DNA of 7,029 nucleotides from Sedimenticola sp. (GCA_027041035.1 JALULB010000341.1:1-7029), one strand, 5' to 3'. Positions 1-6,344 are shown, counted from the first letter of the stretch. Made by a program: numbers and translations. Notes: generated by a model from the sequence alone, not told the origin.

Positions 1-510
1 CGCCAGCGCGCCGCGAAAACCGATCCCTTGCAGCAGCGCGGCGCCGATGAAGAAGCCGAGTCCCTTCAGCGCGTTCTTCGAGCCGGTGAGCAGCGCCACC
101 CATTTGAACAGGCTGGCCTCGTTTCCGTCGTTGGCCAGGGTCTTCACCGACGCTTTCGCCGACATCTTGTTGAGGTCCTTGGCGATACCGGACAATGCCT
201 GCGCGGCCATCACATAGGCCACGTTGAGCCAGGCGTCCGGGACCGTCAGCATGGCCAATGCGACGACCTGCATCCCCATGCCGATGTGCATCGTCAGATT
301 CAGGCCGATGCGCGCGCCCAGCCAGCCACCGACCAGGTTGGTGACGATGCCGAAGAACTCGTAGAACAGGAACAGCATCGCCACCTCGAAAGGCGAATAG
401 CCGAGCTGGTGAAAATACAGCACCACCAACATGCGGATCGCGCCGTCGGTGATGGTGAAGGCCCAGTAGCCGGCGGTGACGGTCAGGTAGCCGCGCAGGC
501 TGGCGTTCAT
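1..510 (-). CDS. arsJ: ArsJ organoarsenical efflux MFS transporter (partial, C-terminus off the left edge)
   Basis: The first 170 codons of a membrane transporter are present; the gene continues past the left edge. The protein begins [20 protein letters not shown] and has hydrophobic helices separated by short loops, including a segment [20 protein letters not shown] and later a conserved-looking stretch with [17 protein letters not shown]. These features and the partnership with GAPDH match ArsJ, a major-facilitator-family inner-membrane exporter known to expel 1-arseno-3-phosphoglycerate. The ATG at 510-508 overlaps the stop of the upstream GAPDH gene by four bases (ATGA), so the two are probably translationally coupled and co-transcribed. 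The family assignment is from recognition of the sequence and context; the arsenate role is inferred from the known two-gene pathway. The rest of the protein and any arsR lie outside the window or are absent. Confidence 0.9.
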   Translation of the reverse strand, partial: MNASLRGYLTVTAGYWAFTITDGAIRMLVVLYFHQLGYSPFEVAMLFLFYEFFGIVTNLVGGWLGARIGLNLTMHIGMGMQVVALAMLTVPDAWLNVAYVMAAQALSGIAKDLNKMSAKASVKTLANDGNEASLFKWVALLTGSKNALKGLGFFIGAALLQGIGFRGALA

Positions 511-1520
511 GTCCGCCGTTCCAGGCTGGTCGCGATCTTCGCCGCCAGTTCCATCATGCGGTTCACGTAGCCCCACTCGTTGTCGTACCACGCGAGCACC
601 TTCACCTGGGTGCCGTCGATGACCATGGTCGACAGGGCGTCGACGATCGATGAACGCGGATCGTTGGTGTAATCGACCGAGACCAGCGGACGCTCCTCGT
701 AACCAAGAACGCCGTTCAATGGTCCCTCGGCGGCTTTCTTGAACAGGGCATTGACCTCTTCCATGTCGGTTTCCCGCCGTGCCTCGAAAACGAAATCGGT
801 CAGCGAGGCGTTCAACAGCGGCACGCGTACCGCCAGGCCGTTGAGCTTGCCACTGAGCTCGGGGAAGATCTTCGTGATTGCCTTCGCCGAACCAGTGGTC
901 GTCGGGATCAGCGACTGGCCACAGGCGCGCGCGCGACGTGGATCGCGGTGGCCCTTGTCGACGATGGTCTGGGTGTTGGTGATGTCATGGATGGTCGTCA
1001 TGCAGCCGTGGCGGATGCCGATGCCTTCGTGCATCACCTTGACCACGGGGGCCAGGCAGTTGGTCGTGCAGGAGGCGGCGGTGATGATGTCATGGCGCTC
1101 GGGGTCGTACTGATCGTCGTTGATACCGAATACGACGTTCAGCGCCGGTTCCGGCGCCGGCGCCGAGATCAGCACCTTTTTCACGCCTTGGTCGAAGTAG
1201 GGTTGCAGTTGTTCGCGCGTCTTGAAGCGTCCCGAACATTCGATCAGCAGATCGATATCCCGCCAGTCCGCGACATCGGGTGTCGCCTGTCGGCCAAAGC
1301 CGATCTGATGATCGTCGACGATGAGCGCCGACTCCCGGCTGGTGATGCGATGTGGCCAGCGGCCATGCACCGAGTCGAATTCCAGCAGGTGCGCATGGCA
1401 GGCTGCGTCACCGTTGATCTCGTTGATTCTGACGATGTCATATTCGGCGCGCCCCCAACCCGCGCGAAAACCCAGTTTCCCCATGCGACCGAAGCCGTTG
1501 ATACCTACCTTGATGCTCAT
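507..1520 (-). CDS. gap: ArsJ-associated glyceraldehyde-3-phosphate dehydrogenase
   Basis: A full-length GAPDH of 337 residues. The N-terminal Rossmann motif [10 protein letters not shown] is at residues 7-16, the catalytic cysteine is C151 in [11 protein letters not shown], the paired histidine is H178 in TIHDITNTQ, and the C-terminal WYDNEWGY is at 311-318. The start is ATG at 1520-1518, because family members begin just before GINGFGR and a GAGG ribosome-binding site lies upstream; an in-frame ATG 33 codons earlier would add a non-homologous leader. The gene overlaps arsJ by ATGA. In the known pathway the enzyme uses arsenate in place of phosphate on glyceraldehyde-3-phosphate, forming 1-arseno-3-phosphoglycerate for ArsJ to export. 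The dedicated arsenate role is inferred from the pairing; a general glycolytic enzyme is less likely in this position. Confidence 0.95.
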   Translation of the reverse strand: MSIKVGINGFGRMGKLGFRAGWGRAEYDIVRINEINGDAACHAHLLEFDSVHGRWPHRITSRESALIVDDHQIGFGRQATPDVADWRDIDLLIECSGRFKTREQLQPYFDQGVKKVLISAPAPEPALNVVFGINDDQYDPERHDIITAASCTTNCLAPVVKVMHEGIGIRHGCMTTIHDITNTQTIVDKGHRDPRRARACGQSLIPTTTGSAKAITKIFPELSGKLNGLAVRVPLLNASLTDFVFEARRETDMEEVNALFKKAAEGPLNGVLGYEERPLVSVDYTNDPRSSIVDALSTMVIDGTQVKVLAWYDNEWGYVNRMMELAAKIATSLERRT

Positions 1521-1564
1521 GATTGCTGCCTCGTAAGTCTGCCCGTGGTAGCCCGTATTGATCC

Positions 1565-1610
1565 GGACGTATATATAGAATATCAAATATAACAGGCGAA
1601 TATGACAGTC
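1565..1610 (-). promoter_or_regulatory. AT-rich promoter/operator region upstream of the GAPDH-arsJ pair
   Basis: Between the lipoprotein gene and GAPDH lies a sharply AT-rich stretch in otherwise GC-rich DNA. On the minus strand it contains TTCGCC (1600-1595), a 17-base gap and TATATA (1577-1572), a weak sigma-70-like pair. It also contains ATATTTGATAT (1591-1581), a short inverted repeat with ATAT arms. ars operons are usually repressed by ArsR at AT-rich dyads near the promoter, so this could be the control site, but the -35 match is poor and no ArsR gene is in view. The exact elements are uncertain. Confidence 0.35.
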
Positions 1611-1641
1611 GGGTTGCAATGAGCGGTCGTTCGAAGCCGGC

Positions 1642-2265
1642 TCAGTGTGTCATTGGCGGTTTCACCCGAGGCCATTGCTCTGGCGGGGTGAACGCGGGCT
1701 CATCGGCGCAGTCCTTCGCGCGCAGCTCGATCAGTTCCGCTTGTGCATGGCGTACGCGGTAGCGCAGCAACTGGCCGCAGTCGCCGATGCCGCGATACTT
1801 GCGCCATACCTTGATCGATCGCCGTTCGGGCATCACCTGGACGATGCCGGTCAGCAAGACATCGGTGTAGGGCAGAAGCTGGCCCTTGTCCGGCGAGTGG
1901 AATTGCCGGAATCGCAGCGCCCGGGCCTTCCCGTTGCCATCGAGCAGATACAGCAGGCTGTCGCCCTGGTAGGCGCCCAGGGTACAGGTCACTTCCACCA
2001 GGGAGCGACCGTCGCCGAATGGATAAGCGGTGATGCCGGCGTCCCGCGCGTAGGGTGGCTGTAGTGGGCAACGCTTGGTCGGCCAGCCCAGTCTCTGCTG
2101 CCATGCCTGGCGTTGCTCCGCGGGCGAGTGCTTCGCCGTCAGCGTGATTTTTTTCGTCGCCTGGGTGGTATTGCAGCCGGCCAGCCACAGCAGGCCGAGG
2201 CTCAGGATGACGGCGAACGCGCGTGACGCCCGTCTCTTCGGCGGCGAGGCAGGGCTATTTGCCAT
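1642..2265 (-). CDS. Predicted lipoprotein with DUF1176-like C-terminus; possible immunity protein
   Basis: A 207-residue protein with a basic N-region (KRR at 10-12), a hydrophobic stretch, and a lipobox LAGC ending at C31. Asn at +2 favours outer-membrane sorting. The mature part carries C66, C94, C163 and C186, likely two disulfides in the periplasm. The C-terminal pattern RGIGDCGQ, then aromatic/basic residues, LIELRAKDC and EQWPRV resembles the DUF1176 family; this is recognition by eye, not a profile hit. The ATG at 2265-2263 lies 11 bases inside the upstream hydrolase gene and is preceded by GAGG, so the two are co-expressed. A periplasmic lipoprotein coupled to a cell-wall hydrolase suggests protection of the producer against that enzyme. 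A general envelope lipoprotein remains possible; no biochemical function is known to me. Confidence 0.85.
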   Translation of the reverse strand: MANSPASPPKRRASRAFAVILSLGLLWLAGCNTTQATKKITLTAKHSPAEQRQAWQQRLGWPTKRCPLQPPYARDAGITAYPFGDGRSLVEVTCTLGAYQGDSLLYLLDGNGKARALRFRQFHSPDKGQLLPYTDVLLTGIVQVMPERRSIKVWRKYRGIGDCGQLLRYRVRHAQAELIELRAKDCADEPAFTPPEQWPRVKPPMTH

Positions 2266-3169
2266 TGCAGAACCTCAGCAAGAATTCGAGTTCCTCGGCG
2301 TATCCCTTGATCAGAAGCGCCTGGTCGGTGCCGTTGATGATTCGGCGGGCGTTGAAATAGTCGGCCGAGGTGCCGACGATATAGCTGGACAGTTTCTTGC
2401 CGGTGAAGCTGCCGTTGCGCATGCCATGGGACATGATGCGGTAGGCGGTCTTCGCCTCCAGTGCTTTTTCCGGGTGCAGATGCAGGCTGTCGGCGCCTTG
2501 CAGGCTCAGTGCCGTGTCCATCTTCTTGTAGTTGTCCTCCCAGGTCAGTTGCACGTAGCCACGTCCGTAATAGGTGTTCGTGTAAACCTGCTTACTGGCC
2601 GGGTCGGTCACCTTGACGGCCTTGCCGTAGGGTCGGCCGGCACCCTTGCCATATTCCTCGATCGGCTGCCAGGTATTGGCGCATTCGTGCTTGACCGTTG
2701 CCAGCATATAGGCGGCCCAGCGGATGTTATCCAGGTTGGCGTCGGCGACCAGGGCTTCCAGCAGTGTTTTCAAGCCGCTCTGGCGCGTGCCGGTCAGCGG
2801 GTGGCGGGGAAACTGCTTGGCGTACAGTTTCAGAAAGCGCGTGACATCGAAGTTTTTCTCCAGGCGTAGCTTGCTGAACCACAGCGGGTAATAGCTACGG
2901 CACTGCTTCGCCGCATTGTTGTATTGGTTCAATGCCTTCAGGGTTTTTCCACGGGGATCGACCCGGCCGTCGCTGGTTTTCAGGTCCGGGTGGTTGTCCT
3001 GAAAAGCCGTGATGGCGTCGTTCAGCGCGGTGTCGGCGACGCCGGTGACCGCCAGCGGCGTCGTCAGCTTGGTGTAGCTGTCATTGTTGTTGATCAGGTT
3101 TTGGATCTTGACGACATCCACGGGACGGTTCGCGCCGCCCTTGCCGACTGATTTCGCGATATGGGTCAT
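2255..3169 (-). CDS. Peptidoglycan-binding-like / GH19 chitinase-lysozyme-like hydrolase; candidate secreted effector or endolysin
   Basis: A 304-residue protein in two parts. Residues about 5-82 (SVGKGGANRPVDVVKIQNLI, then RVDPRGKTLKALN) look like the peptidoglycan-binding-like domain that starts many type VI secretion cargo and phage lysis proteins. Residues about 145-280 match the GH19 chitinase/lysozyme fold: VKHECANTWQPIEEYGKG with likely catalytic E162 and a second acid among E171/E172, then YYGRGYVQLTWEDNY (200-214) and RRIING (275-280). There is no signal peptide, so export would need a dedicated machine or cell lysis. The ATG at 3169 has GAGGAA five bases upstream. The downstream lipoprotein gene overlaps its end by 11 bases. 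By family it should cleave glycan strands of peptidoglycan or chitin; a wall-targeting effector is inferred from the pairing. No phage structural, holin, vgrG or hcp gene is in view. Confidence 0.85.
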   Translation of the reverse strand: MTHIAKSVGKGGANRPVDVVKIQNLINNNDSYTKLTTPLAVTGVADTALNDAITAFQDNHPDLKTSDGRVDPRGKTLKALNQYNNAAKQCRSYYPLWFSKLRLEKNFDVTRFLKLYAKQFPRHPLTGTRQSGLKTLLEALVADANLDNIRWAAYMLATVKHECANTWQPIEEYGKGAGRPYGKAVKVTDPASKQVYTNTYYGRGYVQLTWEDNYKKMDTALSLQGADSLHLHPEKALEAKTAYRIMSHGMRNGSFTGKKLSSYIVGTSADYFNARRIINGTDQALLIKGYAEELEFLLRFCNGK

Positions 3170-3174
3170 GGGTT

Positions 3175-3180
3175 TTCCTC
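3175..3180 (-). promoter_or_regulatory. Ribosome-binding site of the GH19-like hydrolase
   Basis: GAGGAA on the minus strand, five bases before the ATG at 3169. It supports that start and shows that translation of this gene does not depend on coupling to the transporter operon upstream. Confidence 0.7.
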
Positions 3181-3250
3181 GAAGGTGCTGCTCGTGTCAT
3201 GCGTTGGGTTTGGTGTCGACGCCGCGTCGGAAACGTTGCCCGGCGATTCT

Positions 3251-3260
3251 CGTTCGCGCA
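3251..3260 (+). repeat. Left copy of 10-bp target-site duplication
   Basis: CGTTCGCGCA occurs here and again, identically and in the same orientation, at 3458-3467. The two copies directly abut the inverted ends of the 197-bp element between them, as expected for target duplication on insertion. The right copy lies inside the transporter ATPase coding sequence. Confidence 0.8.
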
Positions 3261-3457
3261 TAACTACTCAGCGAGTTGCTTAAAACATGGGTAACTGCTC
3301 AGATCGCCGCTGAAATGCGTCAGATCAAGGCAAAAAATGTGATCGTTACAGGGATGTAACTTATTAGGGCAATGCAGGAGCAATTGCCGGGTTACACGTG
3401 TAAATGACCATTTTTGAACGCAGAGCTGGCGCATTTCAGCGGTTAGCTGGGTAGTTA
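3261..3457. mobile_element. 197-bp MITE-like element with inverted ends and 10-bp direct-repeat flanks
   Basis: The element begins TAACTACTCAGC (3261-3272) and ends GCTGGGTAGTTA (3446-3457), inverted copies matching at 11 of 12 bases. It is bracketed by perfect 10-bp direct repeats. Inside, 3292-3323 and 3426-3457 form a 32-base inverted pair matching at 26 positions, so the left end carries an outer and an inner copy of the terminal motif. Smaller palindromes follow: GTTACA-GGGA-TGTAAC (3345-3360), GGCAAT-N9-ATTGCC (3368-3388) and TTACACGTGTAA (3392-3403). It encodes no plausible transposase, so it would have moved in trans. A 10-bp duplication fits IS4-like elements among others, but the parent family is not identified. 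It may also carry a promoter for the hydrolase gene; none is convincing. Confidence 0.75.
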
Positions 3458-4218
3458 CGTTCGCGCAATCTCCAGTTCAGGCTGAACGCTTCCAGCGCGT
3501 CGCGGCCTTCACGCAGGCGGATGTCGTAGGCCGTCTCCAGCCAATGCGCGGTGATGACCTGGGGCGGCGTGCCGCTGACCAGTGTCGAACCACCCTTTAG
3601 GAATTGTAGTCTATCGCAATAATGTCCGGCGAGACGCAGGTCGTGCAATACGACGATCACCGCGTTGCCGCGTCGGCAGTGCGCGCGCAACAGTGCCATG
3701 ACCTCCAGTTGATGCGACAGATCCAGCGCGGCGGTGGGCTCGTCGGCAAGCAGCAGTTCGGGCTCGCCGGCGAGCGCGCGAGCGAGCAGTACGCGCGCCT
3801 TCTCGCCGCCGGAGAGGGTGTCGTAACGCCGCTCGGCGAGATCGCCGAGTCCGCAAGCGTCTAGCAGTCGGGTGGTTTTTTCCCGGGTCAACGCTTCCGC
3901 CTCGTGCCAGGGCTGGCGACTCAGGGCGACGATCTGGGCGATGCTCAGCGGCCAATGCACCGGCCCGCTCTGCGCCAGCCAGGCGATGCGTCGCGCGCGT
4001 TCCAGCGGACTCAGCGTGGAGAGTTCGACGCCGTCGAAACGGATATGCCCGGCGGCGGGTCGCACCCCGGCCAGGGCGCGCAACAGGGTACTCTTGCCGG
4101 CGCCGGTCGGGGCGATCAGGCCGTGCATCTCGCCGGCGCGTACCCGCAGGTCGATGGCCTTCAGAATGTGGCGGTTGTCGATCACCACATCGAGCCGGTC
4201 GGCGCGAAAATCCCTCAT
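3436..4218 (-). CDS. ABC transporter ATP-binding protein, BtuD/FecE type (C-terminus altered by an insertion)
   Basis: A 260-residue cytoplasmic ATPase that powers the adjacent importer. It has Walker A APTGAGKST (36-44), Q-loop Q83, signature LSGGE (135-139), Walker B LLLADEP (155-161) and H-loop H192. Walker A has Ala-Pro-Thr in place of the usual Gly-Pro-Asn, with the essential GKST intact. The ATG at 4218-4216 overlaps the permease stop by ATGA. The last six residues (NYPANR) and the stop lie within the inserted element at 3261-3457. The catalytic core is complete, so activity is probably kept. Without the insertion the frame would run 28 more codons and stop exactly at the hydrolase start codon. 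The substrate is uncertain: cobalamin, haem or ferric siderophore. Confidence 0.92.
   Translation of the reverse strand: MRDFRADRLDVVIDNRHILKAIDLRVRAGEMHGLIAPTGAGKSTLLRALAGVRPAAGHIRFDGVELSTLSPLERARRIAWLAQSGPVHWPLSIAQIVALSRQPWHEAEALTREKTTRLLDACGLGDLAERRYDTLSGGEKARVLLARALAGEPELLLADEPTAALDLSHQLEVMALLRAHCRRGNAVIVVLHDLRLAGHYCDRLQFLKGGSTLVSGTPPQVITAHWLETAYDIRLREGRDALEAFSLNWRLRERNYPANR
3458..3467 (+). repeat. Right copy of 10-bp target-site duplication
   Basis: CGTTCGCGCA, identical to 3251-3260. Here it codes for part of the Leu-Arg-Glu-Arg just before the residues contributed by the inserted element, so this copy marks the insertion point in the ATPase gene. Confidence 0.8.
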
Positions 4219-5198
4219 GCCGGCGACCGCCGGTGGTGCAGTATCAGCCACAGAAAGAACGGCGCGCCGAGCAATGCCGTGACGATGCCGACCTTGATCT
4301 CGACGCCGCCGAAACGTTGTAGCAAGCGCACGCCGATGTCGGCGGCAAGCAGCAGGCCGGCGCCGCCGAGCGCGCTCAGCGCCAGCAGCCGGCCCGGGCG
4401 ATGCGCCGCCAGCGGACGCAGCAGATGCGGCGTGATCAGGCCGACGAAACCGATCGCGCCGGTGATCGAGACCACCGAGCCCATCGCCAACGCGACGCCG
4501 GCAAAGAGTAGCGCGCGGGTTCGGCGCAGATCGATGCCGAGCGTCGTCGCGGTATCCTCGCCCAATGTCAGTGCATCCAGCGCGCGCCGGCAGCGGAACA
4601 ACAGCAGGCCGCCGAGCAACGCGCCGGGCAGCATCAGCCAGAAGTCGTCGAAGCCGTGATTGCTGATCGAGCGGAGCATCCACACTACGATCTCCTGTAC
4701 CGCGTAGGGGCTGGGCGCGAGGCTCAGCAACAGCGAGATCAGCGCGGTCAGCAGGGCGTTGATCGCGACGCCGGCGAGAATCAGGGTCAGCATGCCGGTG
4801 TCGCGTCCGGCGATCAGATAGACCAGCAGGGTTGCCAGCAAGGCGCCGAGCATGCCAGCCAGCGGGATGCCATAGCCGCCGGCGAAGCCGAAATACAACG
4901 CAACCACCGCGCCGAAGGCCGCGCCGCTGGAGGTGCCGATCAGCCCCGGGCTGGCCAACGGGTTGTGCAGAAAGCCCTGCAACGCCGCGCCGCACACACC
5001 GAGCGCCGCGCCGGCGACGATCGCGATCAGGGTGCGCGGCAGGCGTACCTCGGCGAGCACGATGCCGATTGCCGACGGCGCGTCGCGCAGGCGGTCGAGC
5101 AGTGCCTGAAACACCGGAATCGGATTGCTGCCGACAAACAGCGACAGGACGAACAGTACGCCGAGCAGCAGAGCAAGTAATCGCGCCGGACGGCTCAT
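4215..5198 (-). CDS. ABC transporter permease, BtuC/FecCD family
   Basis: A 327-residue inner-membrane permease of the usual family length, with about ten predicted hydrophobic helices. Family hallmarks include RLPRTLIAIVAGAALGVCG followed by ALQGFLHNPLASPGLIG, the cytoplasmic coupling region GAIGFVGLITPHLLR, and VGIVTALLGAPFFLWLI near the C-terminus. It forms the translocation channel as a dimer and is energised by the downstream ATPase. The start chosen is ATG at 5198-5196 (MSRPARLLALLLG), which puts the first helix near the N-terminus and overlaps the binding-protein stop by ATGA. An in-frame ATG 18 codons earlier would add a charged leader and a long overlap. There is no good ribosome-binding site, so translation probably depends on coupling. 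Known substrates of the family are cobalamin, haem and ferric siderophores; nothing in the protein separates these by eye. Confidence 0.95.
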   Translation of the reverse strand: MSRPARLLALLLGVLFVLSLFVGSNPIPVFQALLDRLRDAPSAIGIVLAEVRLPRTLIAIVAGAALGVCGAALQGFLHNPLASPGLIGTSSGAAFGAVVALYFGFAGGYGIPLAGMLGALLATLLVYLIAGRDTGMLTLILAGVAINALLTALISLLLSLAPSPYAVQEIVVWMLRSISNHGFDDFWLMLPGALLGGLLLFRCRRALDALTLGEDTATTLGIDLRRTRALLFAGVALAMGSVVSITGAIGFVGLITPHLLRPLAAHRPGRLLALSALGGAGLLLAADIGVRLLQRFGGVEIKVGIVTALLGAPFFLWLILHHRRSPA

Positions 5199-6019
5199 GG
5201 ATGCGCCCGCTGTAGCTGTTCGATGGCCTCGACGATCATCGGCCCGCCACATAGCCAGTAACGATACGGCATCACCCGCATCGGCTTGCCGCCGGTCGCG
5301 GCCCGCAGCGCCGGGTGACGCAGGCGGCGCTGTGCCAGTGATTGCGTGCCGGGCGCATAGGGGGAGGTGAAGAACTGCTCCGGCTTCGCCAGCAGCAGGC
5401 TTTCCATATCGATGGGCGCGTAGCCCTGGATGCCCAGCGTCGCCGGCAGGTTCTCCCAGCCGGCCAGCTTCAGCGCCTCGTCCTGCAAGGTATCGCGGCC
5501 AGCGGTGTAGCCGTTCGGCTGGTAGAACAGGGCGCGCGGGTGGCGGGCGAAACGGTGTTCGCGAAGCTGCGCCAGACGCTCGTCGAGGTGGGTGATCAGT
5601 TGCTCGCCACGCGCCTTCCGGTCCAGCAACGCGGCGACCCGGCGGATATTGCGGCGGATGTCCGCGATGCGCTTCGCCAGCGGAATGGATTCCACCCGGT
5701 AGCCAAGCGCCTTCAGCGCGCGGCGCAGCAGGGCATTCGTGTACGCGCCGGTCAGGATCAGGTCGGGCTTCAGACCGATGATCTCTTCCAGTGAAGCCCG
5801 GTTGACCGGAAAATGTCTGGCCTGTTCGGCCACCCAGGAGGCGTTCGGATCACGCGCCAGATGGCTGACCGAGGCGATCCGGGCTGGATCGCCAAGTAGC
5901 AACAGCAACTGATCGCTGCACAGATTGATCGACACCACCCGTTGCGGCGCGGCCTGGCAGAGACCGGCGACCAGCAGCGCCGGGATCAAGGGTATTGATA
6001 TGAGGGTCGGGTTCCGCAA
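5195..6019 (-). CDS. Periplasmic substrate-binding protein, BtuF/FepB-like
   Basis: The solute-binding partner of the permease and ATPase downstream. The chosen start is TTG at 6019-6017: AGGAG lies five bases upstream, and the product opens with a compact signal peptide (MRNPTLISIPLIPALLVAGL) with probable cleavage after CQA at residue 23. This gives 274 residues, normal for the family. ATG codons at 6070 and 6139 lack a good ribosome-binding site and would put a long polar leader before the signal. The mature start QRVVSINLCSDQLLLLLGDP, followed by RIASVS, and the segment EEIIGLKPDLILTGAY are typical of class III (TroA/BtuF-like) binding proteins for corrinoids or iron complexes. The stop overlaps the permease start by ATGA. 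It is the first gene of a three-gene operon. The substrate is not determined, and no TonB-dependent receptor is adjacent. Confidence 0.93.
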   Translation of the reverse strand: MRNPTLISIPLIPALLVAGLCQAAPQRVVSINLCSDQLLLLLGDPARIASVSHLARDPNASWVAEQARHFPVNRASLEEIIGLKPDLILTGAYTNALLRRALKALGYRVESIPLAKRIADIRRNIRRVAALLDRKARGEQLITHLDERLAQLREHRFARHPRALFYQPNGYTAGRDTLQDEALKLAGWENLPATLGIQGYAPIDMESLLLAKPEQFFTSPYAPGTQSLAQRRLRHPALRAATGGKPMRVMPYRYWLCGGPMIVEAIEQLQRAHP

Positions 6020-6024
6020 CGGGG

Positions 6025-6029
6025 CTCCT
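6025..6029 (-). promoter_or_regulatory. Ribosome-binding site that fixes the TTG start of the binding protein
   Basis: AGGAG on the minus strand, five bases before TTG at 6019-6017. It is the only strong ribosome-binding site near the candidate starts and is the main reason for preferring TTG over the upstream ATGs. Confidence 0.7.
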
Positions 6030-6138
6030 GTCGGACAGCCGGCTGTTTCGGCGGGAATCGCCAGCGGCATGGTAGCAGATCGGCCGGGCCGGTCTGGCGT
6101 TTTGAATCGGAGCCGATTGGATGCGCGGAGGTTATACA

Positions 6139-6167
6139 TTGTCTATTGTGGAGCAAGCGACTAAACT
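6139..6167 (+). promoter_or_regulatory. Candidate sigma-70 promoter for the vapBC pair
   Basis: TTGTCT (6139-6144) and TAAACT (6162-6167) are separated by 17 bases, each matching four of six consensus positions. The -10 falls within the 22-bp palindrome at 6162-6183. If used, transcripts would carry the whole hairpin at 6183-6344 as a leader. A second possible -10, TATACT at 6182-6187, has no matching -35. Confidence 0.4.
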
Positions 6168-6183
6168 AATCGAACTTAGTTTA
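6162..6183. promoter_or_regulatory. Operator-like 22-bp palindrome in the divergent intergenic region
   Basis: TAAACTAA and TTAGTTTA form a perfect 8-bp inverted repeat around a 6-base spacer. It lies between the importer operon (leftward) and vapBC (rightward) and overlaps the candidate vapBC -10. VapB-type antitoxins usually bind such dyads to repress their own operon, so it is a candidate VapB(C) operator. It could instead serve a regulator of the importer. Confidence 0.5.
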
Positions 6184-6344
6184 TACTCGTCGCCCACGAA
6201 TTTTCGGCCACTGCGGCCGCTCCTCGCACCCTTGGGCGTTGTTGCGGAAACTCGCCATAGTCCGGGCTATGACTCGTTTCCGCGCCTAGCCCAAGGGTGC
6301 GAGGAGCGGCCTCGAAAAACCGAAAACCCATGGGCGACGAGTAT
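6183..6344. mobile_element. 162-bp palindromic MITE-like element in the vapBC leader
   Basis: The two halves are near-complete reverse complements. The outer arms, ATACTCGTCGCCCA and its complement, are perfect over 14 bases (6183-6196 with 6331-6344). A 23-base stretch (6215-6237 with 6289-6311) is also perfect, as is the tip stem CATAG/CTATG (6256-6260 with 6267-6271). Mismatches cluster in two short internal segments with one indel. TA dinucleotides lie at 6184-6185 and 6342-6343, and insertion at TA is typical of IS630/Tc1-type elements, but the family is unproven. It has no transposase gene. As RNA it would fold into a long hairpin ending four bases before the vapB ribosome-binding site. 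Confidence 0.75.

Noticed and set aside
948..1592. Long plus-strand open frame across the GAPDH gene.
   Set aside because: It is antisense to a clear GAPDH with all catalytic motifs, and its Arg/Asp/Val-rich product looks like an antisense shadow of GC-rich coding DNA.
1621..1660. Inverted repeat GAGC...GCTC after the lipoprotein gene as an intrinsic terminator.
   Set aside because: The stem is short and bulged and no T-run follows on the minus strand.
4219..4995. N-terminal extension of the ATPase frame into the permease gene.
   Set aside because: This part is out-of-frame translation of the permease (arginine-rich, no domain). The ATPase family N-terminus and the ATGA overlap place the start at 4218.
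6020..6139. Earlier ATG starts (6139 and 6070) for the binding protein.
   Set aside because: They have no ribosome-binding site and would put 17-40 polar residues before the signal peptide; the TTG at 6019 has AGGAG at ideal spacing.
6206..6212. GCCACTG, a core box of cobalamin riboswitches, near the importer operon.
   Set aside because: It lies on the plus strand within the palindromic element, in the wrong orientation for the leftward importer operon, and the other conserved riboswitch segments are not present.
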